Assembly (NCBI RefSeq): GCF_042138895.1
Contig: NZ_JBHIKW010000016.1
Location: 1-64,000 of the forward strand
DNA: 64,000 bases
Direction: 5' to 3'
Source: Cedecea selenatireducens
Lineage (GTDB): Bacteria; Pseudomonadota; Gammaproteobacteria; Enterobacterales; Enterobacteriaceae
The number at the start of each line of letters is the position of its first letter. The first letter of the stretch is position 1. Both the position numbers and the translations under genes were made by a program. Positions 54,352-63,027 of the stretch are shown in pieces. Under the pieces are notes generated by a model that was not told where the DNA came from, did not search any database, and saw nothing but the letters and a program-made list of their open reading frames with translations.

Positions 54352-54575
54352 TAGTTGTTTCTCCAGTTCGGGTGTTCGGCATCAAGGATCTGTTCCAGAG
54401 ACTGAATACGCTCCCGCATCTGTCGCGCCTCATCGGTCAACTGGGCGAGGCGCTGCTGTTCACTCTGTGAAAGCTGCTCCCCGTTAGGACGGTTGCTGTA
54501 GTGAAGCCACAGCCAAATCGGCGCCACAAACAGCACAAAGATGGTCAGCGGGATAGCAAGAAAAAGCGCGGTCAT
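54351..54575 (-). CDS. pspB: Phage shock protein B
   Basis: This 74-residue protein has an N-terminal membrane helix (LFLAIPLTIFVLFVAPIWLW) and a cytoplasmic coiled coil (QSEQQRLAQLTDEARQMRER). It pairs with PspC to sense secretin mislocalisation and loss of proton-motive force. Length equals E. coli PspB. It lies 61 bp after pspA. Confidence 0.95.
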   Translation of the reverse strand: MTALFLAIPLTIFVLFVAPIWLWLHYSNRPNGEQLSQSEQQRLAQLTDEARQMRERIQSLEQILDAEHPNWRNN

Positions 54576-54636
54576 GTGTACTCCTTACAGGTCAGGCTTG
54601 AATCGCGGTACGCCCTGCGCACCGCGGCCTGGATTA

Positions 54637-55305
54637 TTATTGACGATCCTGGTTCATTTTAGCTTTCAGCGCAGCTATCTGGGCGCTGATTTCATCATCG
54701 GCCTTCAGTTCGGCAAACTGGGTGTCCAGCGACTTCTGTTTGCCAAACCCGTGGCTTTCCGCCTCGGACTCCATCTGGTCGATGCGGCGTTCGAAAGATT
54801 CGAAACGCGCCATGGCTTCGTCCAGTTTACCGCTGTCCAGCTGGCGGCGAACGTCGCGAGAAGAAGACGCAGCCTGGTGACGCAGGGTCAGTGCCTGCTG
54901 GCGAGCACGAGTTTCGCTCAGTTTGTTTTCCAGCTCACCAATTTCTTTCTTCATGCGCGCCAGGGTTTCATCCACGTGAACCACTTCATTTTCCAGCGTC
55001 ACAATCAGGTCGGTCAGCTTCTGTTTTTCAATCAGCGCGGCACGAGCCAGATCTTCTTTTTCTTTACGCAGCGCCAGCTCGGCTTTTTCCTGCCATTCTG
55101 CCTGCTGCGCGGTAGCTTGTTCAACGCGGCGGCTCAGCTGTTTCTTCTCGGCCAGCGCGCGAGCTGAAGTGGAGCGAACTTCCACCAGCGTGTCTTCCAT
55201 TTCCTGAATCATCAGACGCACCAGCTTTTGCGGGTCTTCCGCTTTCTCCAGCAGGGAGTTGATGTTCGCATTCACGATGTCGGCAAAACGAGAAAAAATA
55301 CCCAT
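54637..55305 (-). CDS. pspA: Phage shock protein A
   Basis: This 222-residue protein is almost entirely coiled coil and belongs to the PspA/IM30 (ESCRT-III-like) family. It binds and inhibits PspF in unstressed cells and, under stress, oligomerises on the inner membrane to limit proton leakage. The N-terminal amphipathic start MGIFSRFADIVNANINSLLE is conserved. It heads pspABCD, downstream of the sigma-54 promoter. Confidence 0.97.
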   Translation of the reverse strand: MGIFSRFADIVNANINSLLEKAEDPQKLVRLMIQEMEDTLVEVRSTSARALAEKKQLSRRVEQATAQQAEWQEKAELALRKEKEDLARAALIEKQKLTDLIVTLENEVVHVDETLARMKKEIGELENKLSETRARQQALTLRHQAASSSRDVRRQLDSGKLDEAMARFESFERRIDQMESEAESHGFGKQKSLDTQFAELKADDEISAQIAALKAKMNQDRQ

Positions 55306-55381
55306 TATTCAATCCTCTTAAGTCATTATTTCAGGTGCCTGACTCTCTTCGGGTGCCAGATACTCTGCTCGCAAAAGATAT

Positions 55382-55397
55382 TGCAGCATCCGTGCCA
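55382..55397 (-). promoter_or_regulatory. Sigma-54 promoter of the psp operon
   Basis: On the minus strand TGGCACGGATGCTGCA carries the -24 GG and -12 GC elements in the correct register, matching TGGCACG-N4-TTGCA with one change. It lies about 77 bp before pspA. Confidence 0.92.
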
Positions 55398-55403
55398 ACT
55401 TTT

Positions 55404-55416
55404 TAATTCATTGATT
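55404..55416 (-). promoter_or_regulatory. IHF site of the psp promoter
   Basis: AATCAATGAATTA on the minus strand is an exact match to the IHF core WATCAA-N4-TTR. It lies just upstream of the sigma-54 promoter, where DNA bending would bring PspF to the polymerase. Confidence 0.85.
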
Positions 55417-55435
55417 TATCAGCATTCACGCGAAT

Positions 55436-55463
55436 TTGACGTCAATACAAAAACCGCTATAGT
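55436..55463 (+). promoter_or_regulatory. Sigma-70 promoter of pspF
   Basis: TTGACG (55436-55441) and TATAGT (55458-55463) are separated by 16 bp. Each matches consensus at five of six positions. The -10 lies inside the imperfect palindrome AACCGCTATAGTGGTT, a plausible PspF upstream binding site, so PspF would repress itself. Confidence 0.75.
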
Positions 55464-55496
55464 GGTTAAATTAACTAACTATTAGGGAATTTAGCC

Positions 55497-56495
55497 ATGT
55501 CAGAAAACAAGGATAGCCTGATCGGAGAAGCCAACAGCTTCCTCGAGGTCATGGAGCAGGTTTCCCGCCTGGCGCCGCTGAACAAACCCGTGCTGGTTAT
55601 CGGCGAGCGCGGTACAGGTAAAGAGCTGATAGCCAACCGCCTGCACTTCCTGTCACAGCGCTGGCAAGGGCCTTTTATCTCCCTCAACTGTGCGGCGCTT
55701 AACGAAAACCTGCTCGACAGCGAGCTGTTTGGCCATGAAGCGGGCGCATTTACCGGCGCGCAGAAACGTCATCAGGGGCGTTTCGAACGCGCGGAAGGCG
55801 GGACCCTGTTCCTTGATGAGCTGGCCACGGCCCCGATGCTGGTGCAGGAAAAGCTGCTGCGCGTGGTGGAGTACGGCGAACTTGAGCGCGTTGGCGGCAG
55901 CCAGCCGCTGCAGGTTAATACCCGGCTGGTTTGCGCCACCAACGCCGATTTGCCGGAGCTGGCGGAACAGGGGAAATTCCGCGCCGACCTGCTCGACAGG
56001 CTGGCGTTTGACGTGGTGATGCTGCCGCCCCTGCGCGAACGGCGCTCTGATATCCTGCTGCTAGCGGATCACTTTGCGATTCAAATGTGCCGGGAACTCA
56101 ATCTACAGCTGTTCCCTGGCTTTACCGATCGCGCCTGCGAGACGCTGCTGAACTATGGCTGGCCGGGCAACATCCGCGAGCTGAAAAACGTGGTCGAACG
56201 CTCGGTGTATCGCCACGGTTCGAGCGATGAAGCGCTGGACACTATTATTCTCAATCCCTTTACCCGCCGCCCGGCCCCGCTTTACCCGGCGCAAAAGCAG
56301 ACCGATGCTGCGCTGCCCGCCCTGCCGCTCGATCTGCGAAACTGGCAAAACGAGCAAGAGAAAAGCCTGCTGGAGCAAAGCCTGAAACAGGCGGTATTTA
56401 ACCAACGTCGGGCTGCAGAACTGCTGGGCGTGAGTTATCATCAGCTACGTGCGATGCTGAAAAAGCATCAGTTAACCAGCCCACCGCCCGACTGA
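55497..56495 (+). CDS. pspF: PspF, sigma-54-dependent activator
   Basis: This 332-residue AAA+ activator opens the psp promoter. It lacks a receiver or sensor domain, as is typical. Walker A is GERGTGKEL near residue 36-44, GAFTGA loop 1 is intact (HEAGAFTGAQKRH), and the C-terminal helix-turn-helix ends in RRAAELLGVSYHQLRAMLKK. It is divergent from pspA and lies 114 bp before sapA on the same strand. Confidence 0.97.
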   Translation: MSENKDSLIGEANSFLEVMEQVSRLAPLNKPVLVIGERGTGKELIANRLHFLSQRWQGPFISLNCAALNENLLDSELFGHEAGAFTGAQKRHQGRFERAEGGTLFLDELATAPMLVQEKLLRVVEYGELERVGGSQPLQVNTRLVCATNADLPELAEQGKFRADLLDRLAFDVVMLPPLRERRSDILLLADHFAIQMCRELNLQLFPGFTDRACETLLNYGWPGNIRELKNVVERSVYRHGSSDEALDTIILNPFTRRPAPLYPAQKQTDAALPALPLDLRNWQNEQEKSLLEQSLKQAVFNQRRAAELLGVSYHQLRAMLKKHQLTSPPPD

Positions 56496-56609
56496 ACGGC
56501 GTTTTTTTCATCGTCCTGCGCAGAAAATTGCCGATCGTCACCAGTAATTTTGGGGAGAAGGCAAGAGTGCGATACACTTTGCCTATCACCTGAGATAACT
56601 CAAAAACTT

Positions 56610-58247
56610 ATGCGCGGAATGCTCTCCTCCCTGTTACTGGGTTTATGCTGCCTGAGCGGCGCGGCACGTGCCGCAGCGCCCGCTGAAAAACCGGCAGATA
56701 TTCGCCGTAGTGGGTTCGTTTATTGCGTCAACGGGCAGGTCAACACCTTCAACCCACAGATGACCAGCGGCGGCCTGACCGTCGACACGCTGGCGGCACA
56801 GCTTTATGACCGCCTGCTGGACGTCGACCCTTATACCTATCGCCTGGTGCCTGAGCTGGCGGAAAGCTGGGAAGTGCTGGATAACGGCGCGACCTATCGC
56901 TTCCACCTGCGCCGCAATGTCCAGTTCCAGACCACCGCATGGTTTAAACCCGGCCGCACGCTGAATGCCGATGATGTGGTGTTTACCTTCGAGCGTATTT
57001 TCGACCGCAACCACCCGTGGCATAACGTTAACGGCGGCAGCTATCCCTATTTCGACAGCCTCCAGTTCCCGGAAACGGTGAAAAGCGTTCGCAAGCTGGA
57101 TGACAATACCGTTGAATTCCGCCTCAATAAGCCGGACGCCTCTTTCCTCTGGCACCTGGCTACGCATTACGCCTCGGTGATGTCCGCCGAATATGCCGCG
57201 CAGTTGACCAAAGCCGATCGTCAGGAACTGATGGACAGGCAGCCGGTCGGCACCGGCCCGTTCCTGCTGAGCGAATACCGCGCGGGGCAGTACATTCGCC
57301 TTGCCCGTAACCAGCACTTCTGGCGCGGCGTGCCGCTGATGCCGCAGGTAGTGGTTGACCTCGGTTCCGGCGGCACGGGGCGACTTTCCAAACTGCTGAC
57401 CGGCGAATGCGACGTGCTGGCCTGGCCTGCGGCAAGCCAGTTGACTATCCTGCGTGACGATCCGCGTTTACGCCTGACGCTGCGCCCCGGCATGAACATC
57501 GCCTATTTGGCGTTTAACACCAATAAGCCGCCGCTGAATAACCCGGCCGTGCGTCATGCCCTCGCGCTGGCGATCAATAACCAGCGCCTGATGCAGTCTA
57601 TTTATTACGGCACCGCTGAAACCGCGGCGTCTATTCTGCCCCGCGCTTCCTGGGCTTACGATAACGACGCAAAAATCACCGAGTACAATCCGGCTAAGGC
57701 CCGCGAACAGCTGAAAGCGCTGGGCGTGAATAACCTGGAGCTGCGCCTGTGGGTGCCCACCAGCTCTCAGGCCTGGAACCCAAGCCCGCTGAAAACCGCC
57801 GAGCTTATTCAGGCCGATATGGCGCAGATTGGCGTGAAGGTGATCATCGTGCCGATGGAAGGCCGCTTCCAGGAAGCACGCCTGATGGACATGAATCACG
57901 ACCTGACGCTTGCCGGTTGGGCAACGGACAGTAACGACCCGGACAGTTTCTTCCGCCCGATGCTGAGCTGCGCGGCGATTGGCTCGCAAACCAACTATGC
58001 GCGCTGGTGTAACCCGCAGTTCGACAGCGTGCTGCAAAAAGCGCTTTCTTCCCAGCAGCTTTCCGCCCGAATTGAAGCCTATAACGAAGCGCAGGATATT
58101 CTCTCTGCCGAGCTGCCGGTGCTGCCGCTGGCCTCTTCGTTAAGGCTACAGGCCTACCGCTATGATATGAAAGGCCTGGTGCTGAGCCCGTTCGGCAACG
58201 CCTCGTTTGCGGGCGTGTCCAGGGAAAATGTTGAGGTGAAAAAATAA
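56610..58247 (+). CDS. sapA: SapA, periplasmic solute-binding protein
   Basis: The ATG at 56610 (545 residues) starts a good signal peptide, MRGMLSSLLLGLCCLSGAAR, and aligns with E. coli SapA; the open frame upstream lacks a signal. It is an OppA/DppA-type binding protein that helps resist antimicrobial peptides in Salmonella and Haemophilus. In E. coli sapBCDF act in putrescine export. It begins sapABCDF, and its stop overlaps the sapB start (TAATG). Confidence 0.95.
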   Translation: MRGMLSSLLLGLCCLSGAARAAAPAEKPADIRRSGFVYCVNGQVNTFNPQMTSGGLTVDTLAAQLYDRLLDVDPYTYRLVPELAESWEVLDNGATYRFHLRRNVQFQTTAWFKPGRTLNADDVVFTFERIFDRNHPWHNVNGGSYPYFDSLQFPETVKSVRKLDDNTVEFRLNKPDASFLWHLATHYASVMSAEYAAQLTKADRQELMDRQPVGTGPFLLSEYRAGQYIRLARNQHFWRGVPLMPQVVVDLGSGGTGRLSKLLTGECDVLAWPAASQLTILRDDPRLRLTLRPGMNIAYLAFNTNKPPLNNPAVRHALALAINNQRLMQSIYYGTAETAASILPRASWAYDNDAKITEYNPAKAREQLKALGVNNLELRLWVPTSSQAWNPSPLKTAELIQADMAQIGVKVIIVPMEGRFQEARLMDMNHDLTLAGWATDSNDPDSFFRPMLSCAAIGSQTNYARWCNPQFDSVLQKALSSQQLSARIEAYNEAQDILSAELPVLPLASSLRLQAYRYDMKGLVLSPFGNASFAGVSRENVEVKK

Positions 58248-59212
58248 TGATCATCTTTACTTTACGCCGCCTTTTGCTGCTGCTGATCACCCTGCTGTTC
58301 CTCGCGGTGGTCGGCTTTAGCCTCAACTATTTCACCCCGCACGCGCCGCTGCAGGGCGCCTCGATGTGGAACGCCTGGGTGTTCTGGTTTGAAAGCCTGC
58401 TGCACTGGGACTTTGGCGTGTCCAGCATTAACGGCCAGTCGATCAACGAACAGTTACGCGATGTATTCCCGGCAACCATGGAGCTGTGCATTCTGGCCTT
58501 TGGCCTGGCGCTGCTGATTGGCATTCCGGTGGGCATGCTGGCGGGCATTATGCGCAATAAGTGGCAGGATAAGCTGATCAGCGCCCTTGCGCTGGTGGGC
58601 TTTTCGATTCCGGTGTTCTGGCTGGCGCTGCTGCTGACGCTGTTCTTCTCGCTGACGCTGGGCTGGTTCCCCGTGTCCGGCCGCTTTGATTTACTTTACG
58701 AGGTGAAGTCCGTCACCGGGTTTGCGCTGGTGGATGCGTGGCTCTCTGATTCCCCTTACCGCAGCGAAATGATCGTCAGTGCCCTGCGTCATATGGTGTT
58801 GCCGGTAGCCGCGCTCGCCGTCGCCCCGACCACCGAAGTCATTCGCCTGATGCGTATCAGCACCATCGAAGTGTTCGATCAGAACTACGTCAAAGCGGCC
58901 GCCACGCGTGGGCTTTCGCGCTTTACCATTTTGCATCGCCACGTGCTGCATAACGCGCTGCCGCCGGTGATCCCACGTCTGGGCCTGCAGTTTTCAACCA
59001 TGCTGACGCTGGCGATGATCACCGAAGTGGTCTTCAGCTGGCCGGGCCTTGGCCGCTGGCTGATCAACGCCATTCGCCAGCAGGACTATATGGCTATTTC
59101 CGCCGGGGTGATGGTCATTGGCTCGCTGGTGATTATCGTTAACGTGATTTCCGATATTTTGGGCGCTATGGCCAACCCACTGAAGCATAAGGAATGGTAT
59201 GCCTTACGATAG
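58247..59212 (+). CDS. sapB: SapB, ABC transporter permease
   Basis: This 321-residue inner-membrane permease is of the DppB/OppB type. It has an N-terminal membrane helix, five further helices, and the EAA-like loop around DQNYVKAAATRGLSR. It pairs with SapC to form the channel. It overlaps sapA by one base and sapC by 14 bp. Confidence 0.95.
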   Translation: MIIFTLRRLLLLLITLLFLAVVGFSLNYFTPHAPLQGASMWNAWVFWFESLLHWDFGVSSINGQSINEQLRDVFPATMELCILAFGLALLIGIPVGMLAGIMRNKWQDKLISALALVGFSIPVFWLALLLTLFFSLTLGWFPVSGRFDLLYEVKSVTGFALVDAWLSDSPYRSEMIVSALRHMVLPVAALAVAPTTEVIRLMRISTIEVFDQNYVKAAATRGLSRFTILHRHVLHNALPPVIPRLGLQFSTMLTLAMITEVVFSWPGLGRWLINAIRQQDYMAISAGVMVIGSLVIIVNVISDILGAMANPLKHKEWYALR

Positions 59213-60089
59213 CGTCTACCGCGAAAAGCGGCCGCCAAGCACGCTGCGCCTGACGTGGCGGAAATTTTATGGCGACACCACCGCGATGATTGGTCTCTAC
59301 GGCTGCGGCGGCCTGGCGATACTGTGCCTGTTTGGCAGCCTTTTTGCCCCTTATCAGATTGATCAGCAGTTCCTGGGCTATCAGCTTCTGCCGCCGTCCT
59401 GGTCCCGCTACGGCGAGGTGTCGTTCTTCCTCGGTACCGACGATCTCGGCCGTGACGTGCTGAGCCGTCTGCTGAGCGGCGCTGCACCAACGGTAGGAGG
59501 CGCGTTTGTCGTTACCCTTGCGGCGACAGTCTGCGGCATCGTGCTCGGCGTTATCGCCGGCTCAAGCCACGGCCTGCGTTCGGCGGTGCTGAACCATATC
59601 CTTGATACGTTGCTTTCTATTCCTTCCCTGCTGCTGGCGATTATTGTTGTGGCTTTTGCCGGCCCGCACCTGAGCCACGCGATGTTTGCCGTCTGGCTGG
59701 CGCTGCTGCCCCGCATGGTGCGCTCGGTGTACAGCGCGGTCCACGACGAGCTGGAAAAAGAGTACGTGGTTGCCGCCCGCCTTGACGGCGCCTCTACGCT
59801 GAATATTCTGTGGTTTGCCGTCATGCCTAATATCACCGCCACGCTGGTCACCGAAACCACGCGCGCGCTGTCTATGGCTATTCTGGATATTGCCGCGCTG
59901 GGCTTTCTCGATCTTGGCGCGCAGCTGCCTTCTCCGGAATGGGGCGCGATGCTGGGCGACGCCCTGGAGCTGATTTACGTTGCGCCGTGGACTGTTATGC
60001 TGCCGGGTGCCGCCATCATGATAAGCGTGCTGCTGGTTAACCTGCTTGGCGACGGCCTGCGCCGCGCGATTAATGCGGGGGTGCAATAA
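59199..60089 (+). CDS. sapC: SapC, ABC transporter permease
   Basis: This 296-residue partner permease is of the DppC/OppC type. It has an N-terminal OppC segment (LYGCGGLAILCLFGSLFAP), a FLGTDDLGRDVLSRLL motif and the EAA loop near LEKEYVVAARLDGAS. It starts inside the end of sapB and its last base is the first of sapD, so translation is coupled throughout. Confidence 0.95.
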   Translation: MPYDSVYREKRPPSTLRLTWRKFYGDTTAMIGLYGCGGLAILCLFGSLFAPYQIDQQFLGYQLLPPSWSRYGEVSFFLGTDDLGRDVLSRLLSGAAPTVGGAFVVTLAATVCGIVLGVIAGSSHGLRSAVLNHILDTLLSIPSLLLAIIVVAFAGPHLSHAMFAVWLALLPRMVRSVYSAVHDELEKEYVVAARLDGASTLNILWFAVMPNITATLVTETTRALSMAILDIAALGFLDLGAQLPSPEWGAMLGDALELIYVAPWTVMLPGAAIMISVLLVNLLGDGLRRAINAGVQ

Positions 60090-61081
60090 TGCCGTTACTT
60101 GATATCCGCAATCTGACCATCGAATTTATGACGTCTGAAGGCTGGGTAAAGGCCGTCGACCGCATCAGCATGACGCTTGCCGAAGGGGAAATTCGCGGCC
60201 TGGTCGGCGAGTCCGGCTCGGGGAAAAGCCTCATCGCCAAGGCTATCTGCGGCGTAACCAAAGATAACTGGCGCGTGACCGCCGACCGCATGCGCTTTGA
60301 TGATATTGACCTGCTGCGGCTCTCCCCACGCGAACGCCGCCGCCTCGTCGGCCATAACGTGTCGATGATTTTCCAGGAGCCACAGTCTTGCCTGGATCCT
60401 TCAGAAAGGATTGGCCGTCAGCTGACCCAGAACATCCCCGGCTGGACCTACAAAGGCCGCTGGTGGCAGCGCTTTGGCTGGCGAAAACGCCGCGCTATCG
60501 AACTGCTGCACCGCGTGGGAATTAAAGATCATAAAGACGCCATGAGCAGCTACCCGTACGAGCTGACGGAAGGCGAATGCCAGAAGGTGATGATTGCCAT
60601 TGCGCTGGCAAACCAGCCGCGCCTGCTGATTGCCGACGAGCCGACTAACGCAATGGAGCCGACGACGCAATCGCAAATCTTCCGCCTGTTGACCCGGCTG
60701 AACCAGAATAACAACACCACGATCCTGCTGATTAGCCACGACCTGCAGATGCTGAGCCATTGGGCGGATAAAATTAACGTTATGTACTGCGGGCAAACCG
60801 TGGAGAGCGCCACCAGCGAAGAGCTGGTAACCGTGCCTCATCATCCGTATACCCAGGCGCTCATCCGCGCTATCCCAGATTTTGGTAGCCCGATGCCGCA
60901 CAAGAGCCGTTTAAATACCATGCCGGGAGCCATTCCTTTGCTGGAACAGCTGCCAATGGGTTGCCGTCTTGGCCCCCGCTGCCCTTACGCCCAGCGAAAA
61001 TGCATTGAAGCGCCAAGGCTTGAAGGGGCTAAGAACCACCTGTATGCCTGCCACTTCCCGCTGAATATGGAGAGTCAGTAA
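60089..61081 (+). CDS. sapD: SapD, ABC transporter ATPase
   Basis: This 330-residue ATPase energises the Sap transporter and, in E. coli, also supports Trk potassium uptake. Walker A is GESGSGKSLIAK near 36-47 and Walker B is LLIADEPTNAMEP. The signature is degenerate (LTEGECQK instead of LSGGQ), a feature it shares with E. coli SapD. A C-terminal oligopeptide-type cysteine motif (CPYAQRKC) is present. Confidence 0.95.
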   Translation: MPLLDIRNLTIEFMTSEGWVKAVDRISMTLAEGEIRGLVGESGSGKSLIAKAICGVTKDNWRVTADRMRFDDIDLLRLSPRERRRLVGHNVSMIFQEPQSCLDPSERIGRQLTQNIPGWTYKGRWWQRFGWRKRRAIELLHRVGIKDHKDAMSSYPYELTEGECQKVMIAIALANQPRLLIADEPTNAMEPTTQSQIFRLLTRLNQNNNTTILLISHDLQMLSHWADKINVMYCGQTVESATSEELVTVPHHPYTQALIRAIPDFGSPMPHKSRLNTMPGAIPLLEQLPMGCRLGPRCPYAQRKCIEAPRLEGAKNHLYACHFPLNMESQ

Positions 61082-61887
61082 TGGTCGAAACGCTGCTGGA
61101 AGTTCGCAATTTAAGTAAGACGTTTCGCTACCGTACCGGCCTGTTCCGCCGCCAGCACGTCGAGGCGGTCAAGCCGCTTAACTTTACGCTGCGCGAGAAG
61201 CAAACGCTCGCCATTATCGGCGAAAACGGGTCGGGTAAGTCTACGCTGGCGAAAATGCTGGCGGGGATGATTGAACCTACCACCGGCGAGCTGGTGATTG
61301 ACGATCACCCTCTTCACTTCGGCGACTACTCCTGGCGCAGCCAGCGGATCCGCATGATATTTCAGGATCCGAGCACCTCGCTGAACCCGCGCCAGCGCAT
61401 CTCGCAGATTCTGGACTTCCCGCTGCGGCTGAATACCGAGCTTGAGTCTGAGCTGCGCCAGAAACGCATTCTGGAGACGCTGCGTATGGTCGGCCTGCTG
61501 CCGGATCACGCCAGCTACTATCCGCATATGCTCGCTCCGGGGCAAAAACAGCGTCTGGGCCTCGCCCGCGCGCTGATTCTGAGGCCGAAGGTGATTATTG
61601 CCGACGAAGCGCTGGCCTCGCTGGATATGTCCATGCGCTCACAGCTGATTAACCTGATGCTTGAGCTGCAGGAAAAACAAGGTATTTCTTATATTTACGT
61701 GACCCAACACATTGGCATGATGAAGCACATCAGCGACCAGGTGATGGTGATGCACGAAGGCGAAGTGGTGGAGCGCGGCAGTACGGCTGACGTGCTGGCC
61801 TCCCCGCTGCATGAACTGACTAAGCGGCTGATTAACAGCCACTTCGGCGAGGCTTTAACCGCTGACGCCTGGCGCAGGGATCGTTGA
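61081..61887 (+). CDS. sapF: SapF, ABC transporter ATPase
   Basis: This 268-residue ATPase is the second nucleotide-binding subunit. Walker A is GENGSGKSTLAK, the signature is LAPGQKQRLGLARAL and Walker B is VIIADEALASLD; the last has alanine-leucine in place of the usual proline-threonine, as in the family. It is the last sap gene, sharing one base with sapD. 138 bp with a fabI promoter follow. Confidence 0.95.
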   Translation: MVETLLEVRNLSKTFRYRTGLFRRQHVEAVKPLNFTLREKQTLAIIGENGSGKSTLAKMLAGMIEPTTGELVIDDHPLHFGDYSWRSQRIRMIFQDPSTSLNPRQRISQILDFPLRLNTELESELRQKRILETLRMVGLLPDHASYYPHMLAPGQKQRLGLARALILRPKVIIADEALASLDMSMRSQLINLMLELQEKQGISYIYVTQHIGMMKHISDQVMVMHEGEVVERGSTADVLASPLHELTKRLINSHFGEALTADAWRRDR

Positions 61888-61940
61888 TTCGCACTTTTCC
61901 TAACGGAAAAGTGGTCGGATTAACGCTTGCGTGGGAGTCA

Positions 61941-61949
61941 TGTTAGAAT
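61941..61949 (+). promoter_or_regulatory. Extended -10 promoter of fabI
   Basis: TGTTAGAAT is an extended -10 (TGN plus TAGAAT) without a good -35 at 17 bp. It lies 77 bp before the fabI ATG. Confidence 0.5.
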
Positions 61950-62025
61950 CGCCCGGTCTTAACGTCGGCCTGCTTGTTTTTTCACCTGCTGGCCGCAACA
62001 ACAATGACTATTAAGGATTAAAGCT

Positions 62026-62817
62026 ATGGGTTTTCTTACCGGTAAACGCATTCTGATCACTGGCGTCGCCAGTAAACTCTCCATTGCCTACGGTATCGCA
62101 CAGGCGATGCATCGCGAAGGCGCCGAGCTGGCTTTCACATACCAGAACGAAAAGCTGAAAGGCCGTGTGGAAGGTTTTGCTGCAGAGCTGGGCTCAAGCC
62201 TCGTGTTGCCATGTGACGTGGCTGAAGATGAGAGCATCGAAGCGCTGTTTACCGAACTGGCGAAAAGCTGGCCGAAATTTGACGGTTTCGTTCACTCCAT
62301 CGGCTTCGCCCCAGCCGACCAGCTGGATGGCGACTATGTGAACGCCGTGACCCGCGAAGGCTTTAAAATTGCCCACGACATCAGCGCCTACAGCTTCGTG
62401 GCAATGGCTAAAGTGTGCCGTGAAATGCTGAACCCTGGCTCCGCCCTGCTGACCCTGTCCTACCTGGGCGCAGAGCGTGCTATCCCTAACTACAACGTTA
62501 TGGGTCTGGCAAAAGCGTCTCTGGAAGCTAACGTTCGCTACATGGCTAACGCTATGGGCCCAGAAGGCGTGCGCGTAAACGCCATCTCCGCTGGCCCAAT
62601 CCGTACTCTGGCTGCCTCCGGCATCAAAGATTTCCGTAAAATGCTGGCCCACTGCGAAGCGGTTACCCCAATTCGCCGTACCGTAACCACCGAAGACGTG
62701 GGTAACTCCGCAGCCTTCCTGTGTTCCGACCTGTCTGCCGGTATCTCCGGTGAAGTGGTTCACGTTGACGGCGGCTTCAGCATTGCTGCCATGAACGAGC
62801 TGGAACTGAAAGACTAA
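62026..62817 (+). CDS. fabI: Enoyl-[acyl-carrier-protein] reductase (NADH)
   Basis: This 263-residue enzyme completes each cycle of fatty acid elongation and is the triclosan target. It is a short-chain dehydrogenase with a GVASKLSIAYGIA cofactor site, the glycine of SIGFAP near residue 93 and the catalytic Tyr-X6-Lys in NYNVMGLAKAS. It is one residue longer than E. coli FabI. TTAAGGATTAAAGCT precedes the ATG. It is monocistronic. Confidence 0.97.
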   Translation: MGFLTGKRILITGVASKLSIAYGIAQAMHREGAELAFTYQNEKLKGRVEGFAAELGSSLVLPCDVAEDESIEALFTELAKSWPKFDGFVHSIGFAPADQLDGDYVNAVTREGFKIAHDISAYSFVAMAKVCREMLNPGSALLTLSYLGAERAIPNYNVMGLAKASLEANVRYMANAMGPEGVRVNAISAGPIRTLAASGIKDFRKMLAHCEAVTPIRRTVTTEDVGNSAAFLCSDLSAGISGEVVHVDGGFSIAAMNELELKD

Positions 62818-62836
62818 TTTCAGCTTCAGAGTGAAG

Positions 62837-62853
62837 CGGGCTACGGCCCGTTT
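62837..62853 (+). terminator. Weak terminator after fabI
   Basis: Stem CGGGC/GCCCG with a TACG loop followed by TTT lies 20 bp beyond the fabI stop. Confidence 0.55.
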
Positions 62854-63027
62854 CGCTATTTCCCTCTGTATTGCCCGCCTTACTCTAATTAGTTATACCT
62901 TTCCGATATTTATTATCACCGATCATTCTTTTGTCACCTCCCGTGCTTGCGCCAGGATAAAACAGCGAACCAGGCCCGGCATCCACGTTGTATCCGGGTC
63001 TGCAAACTTTTTGACCAAGGAACGACC

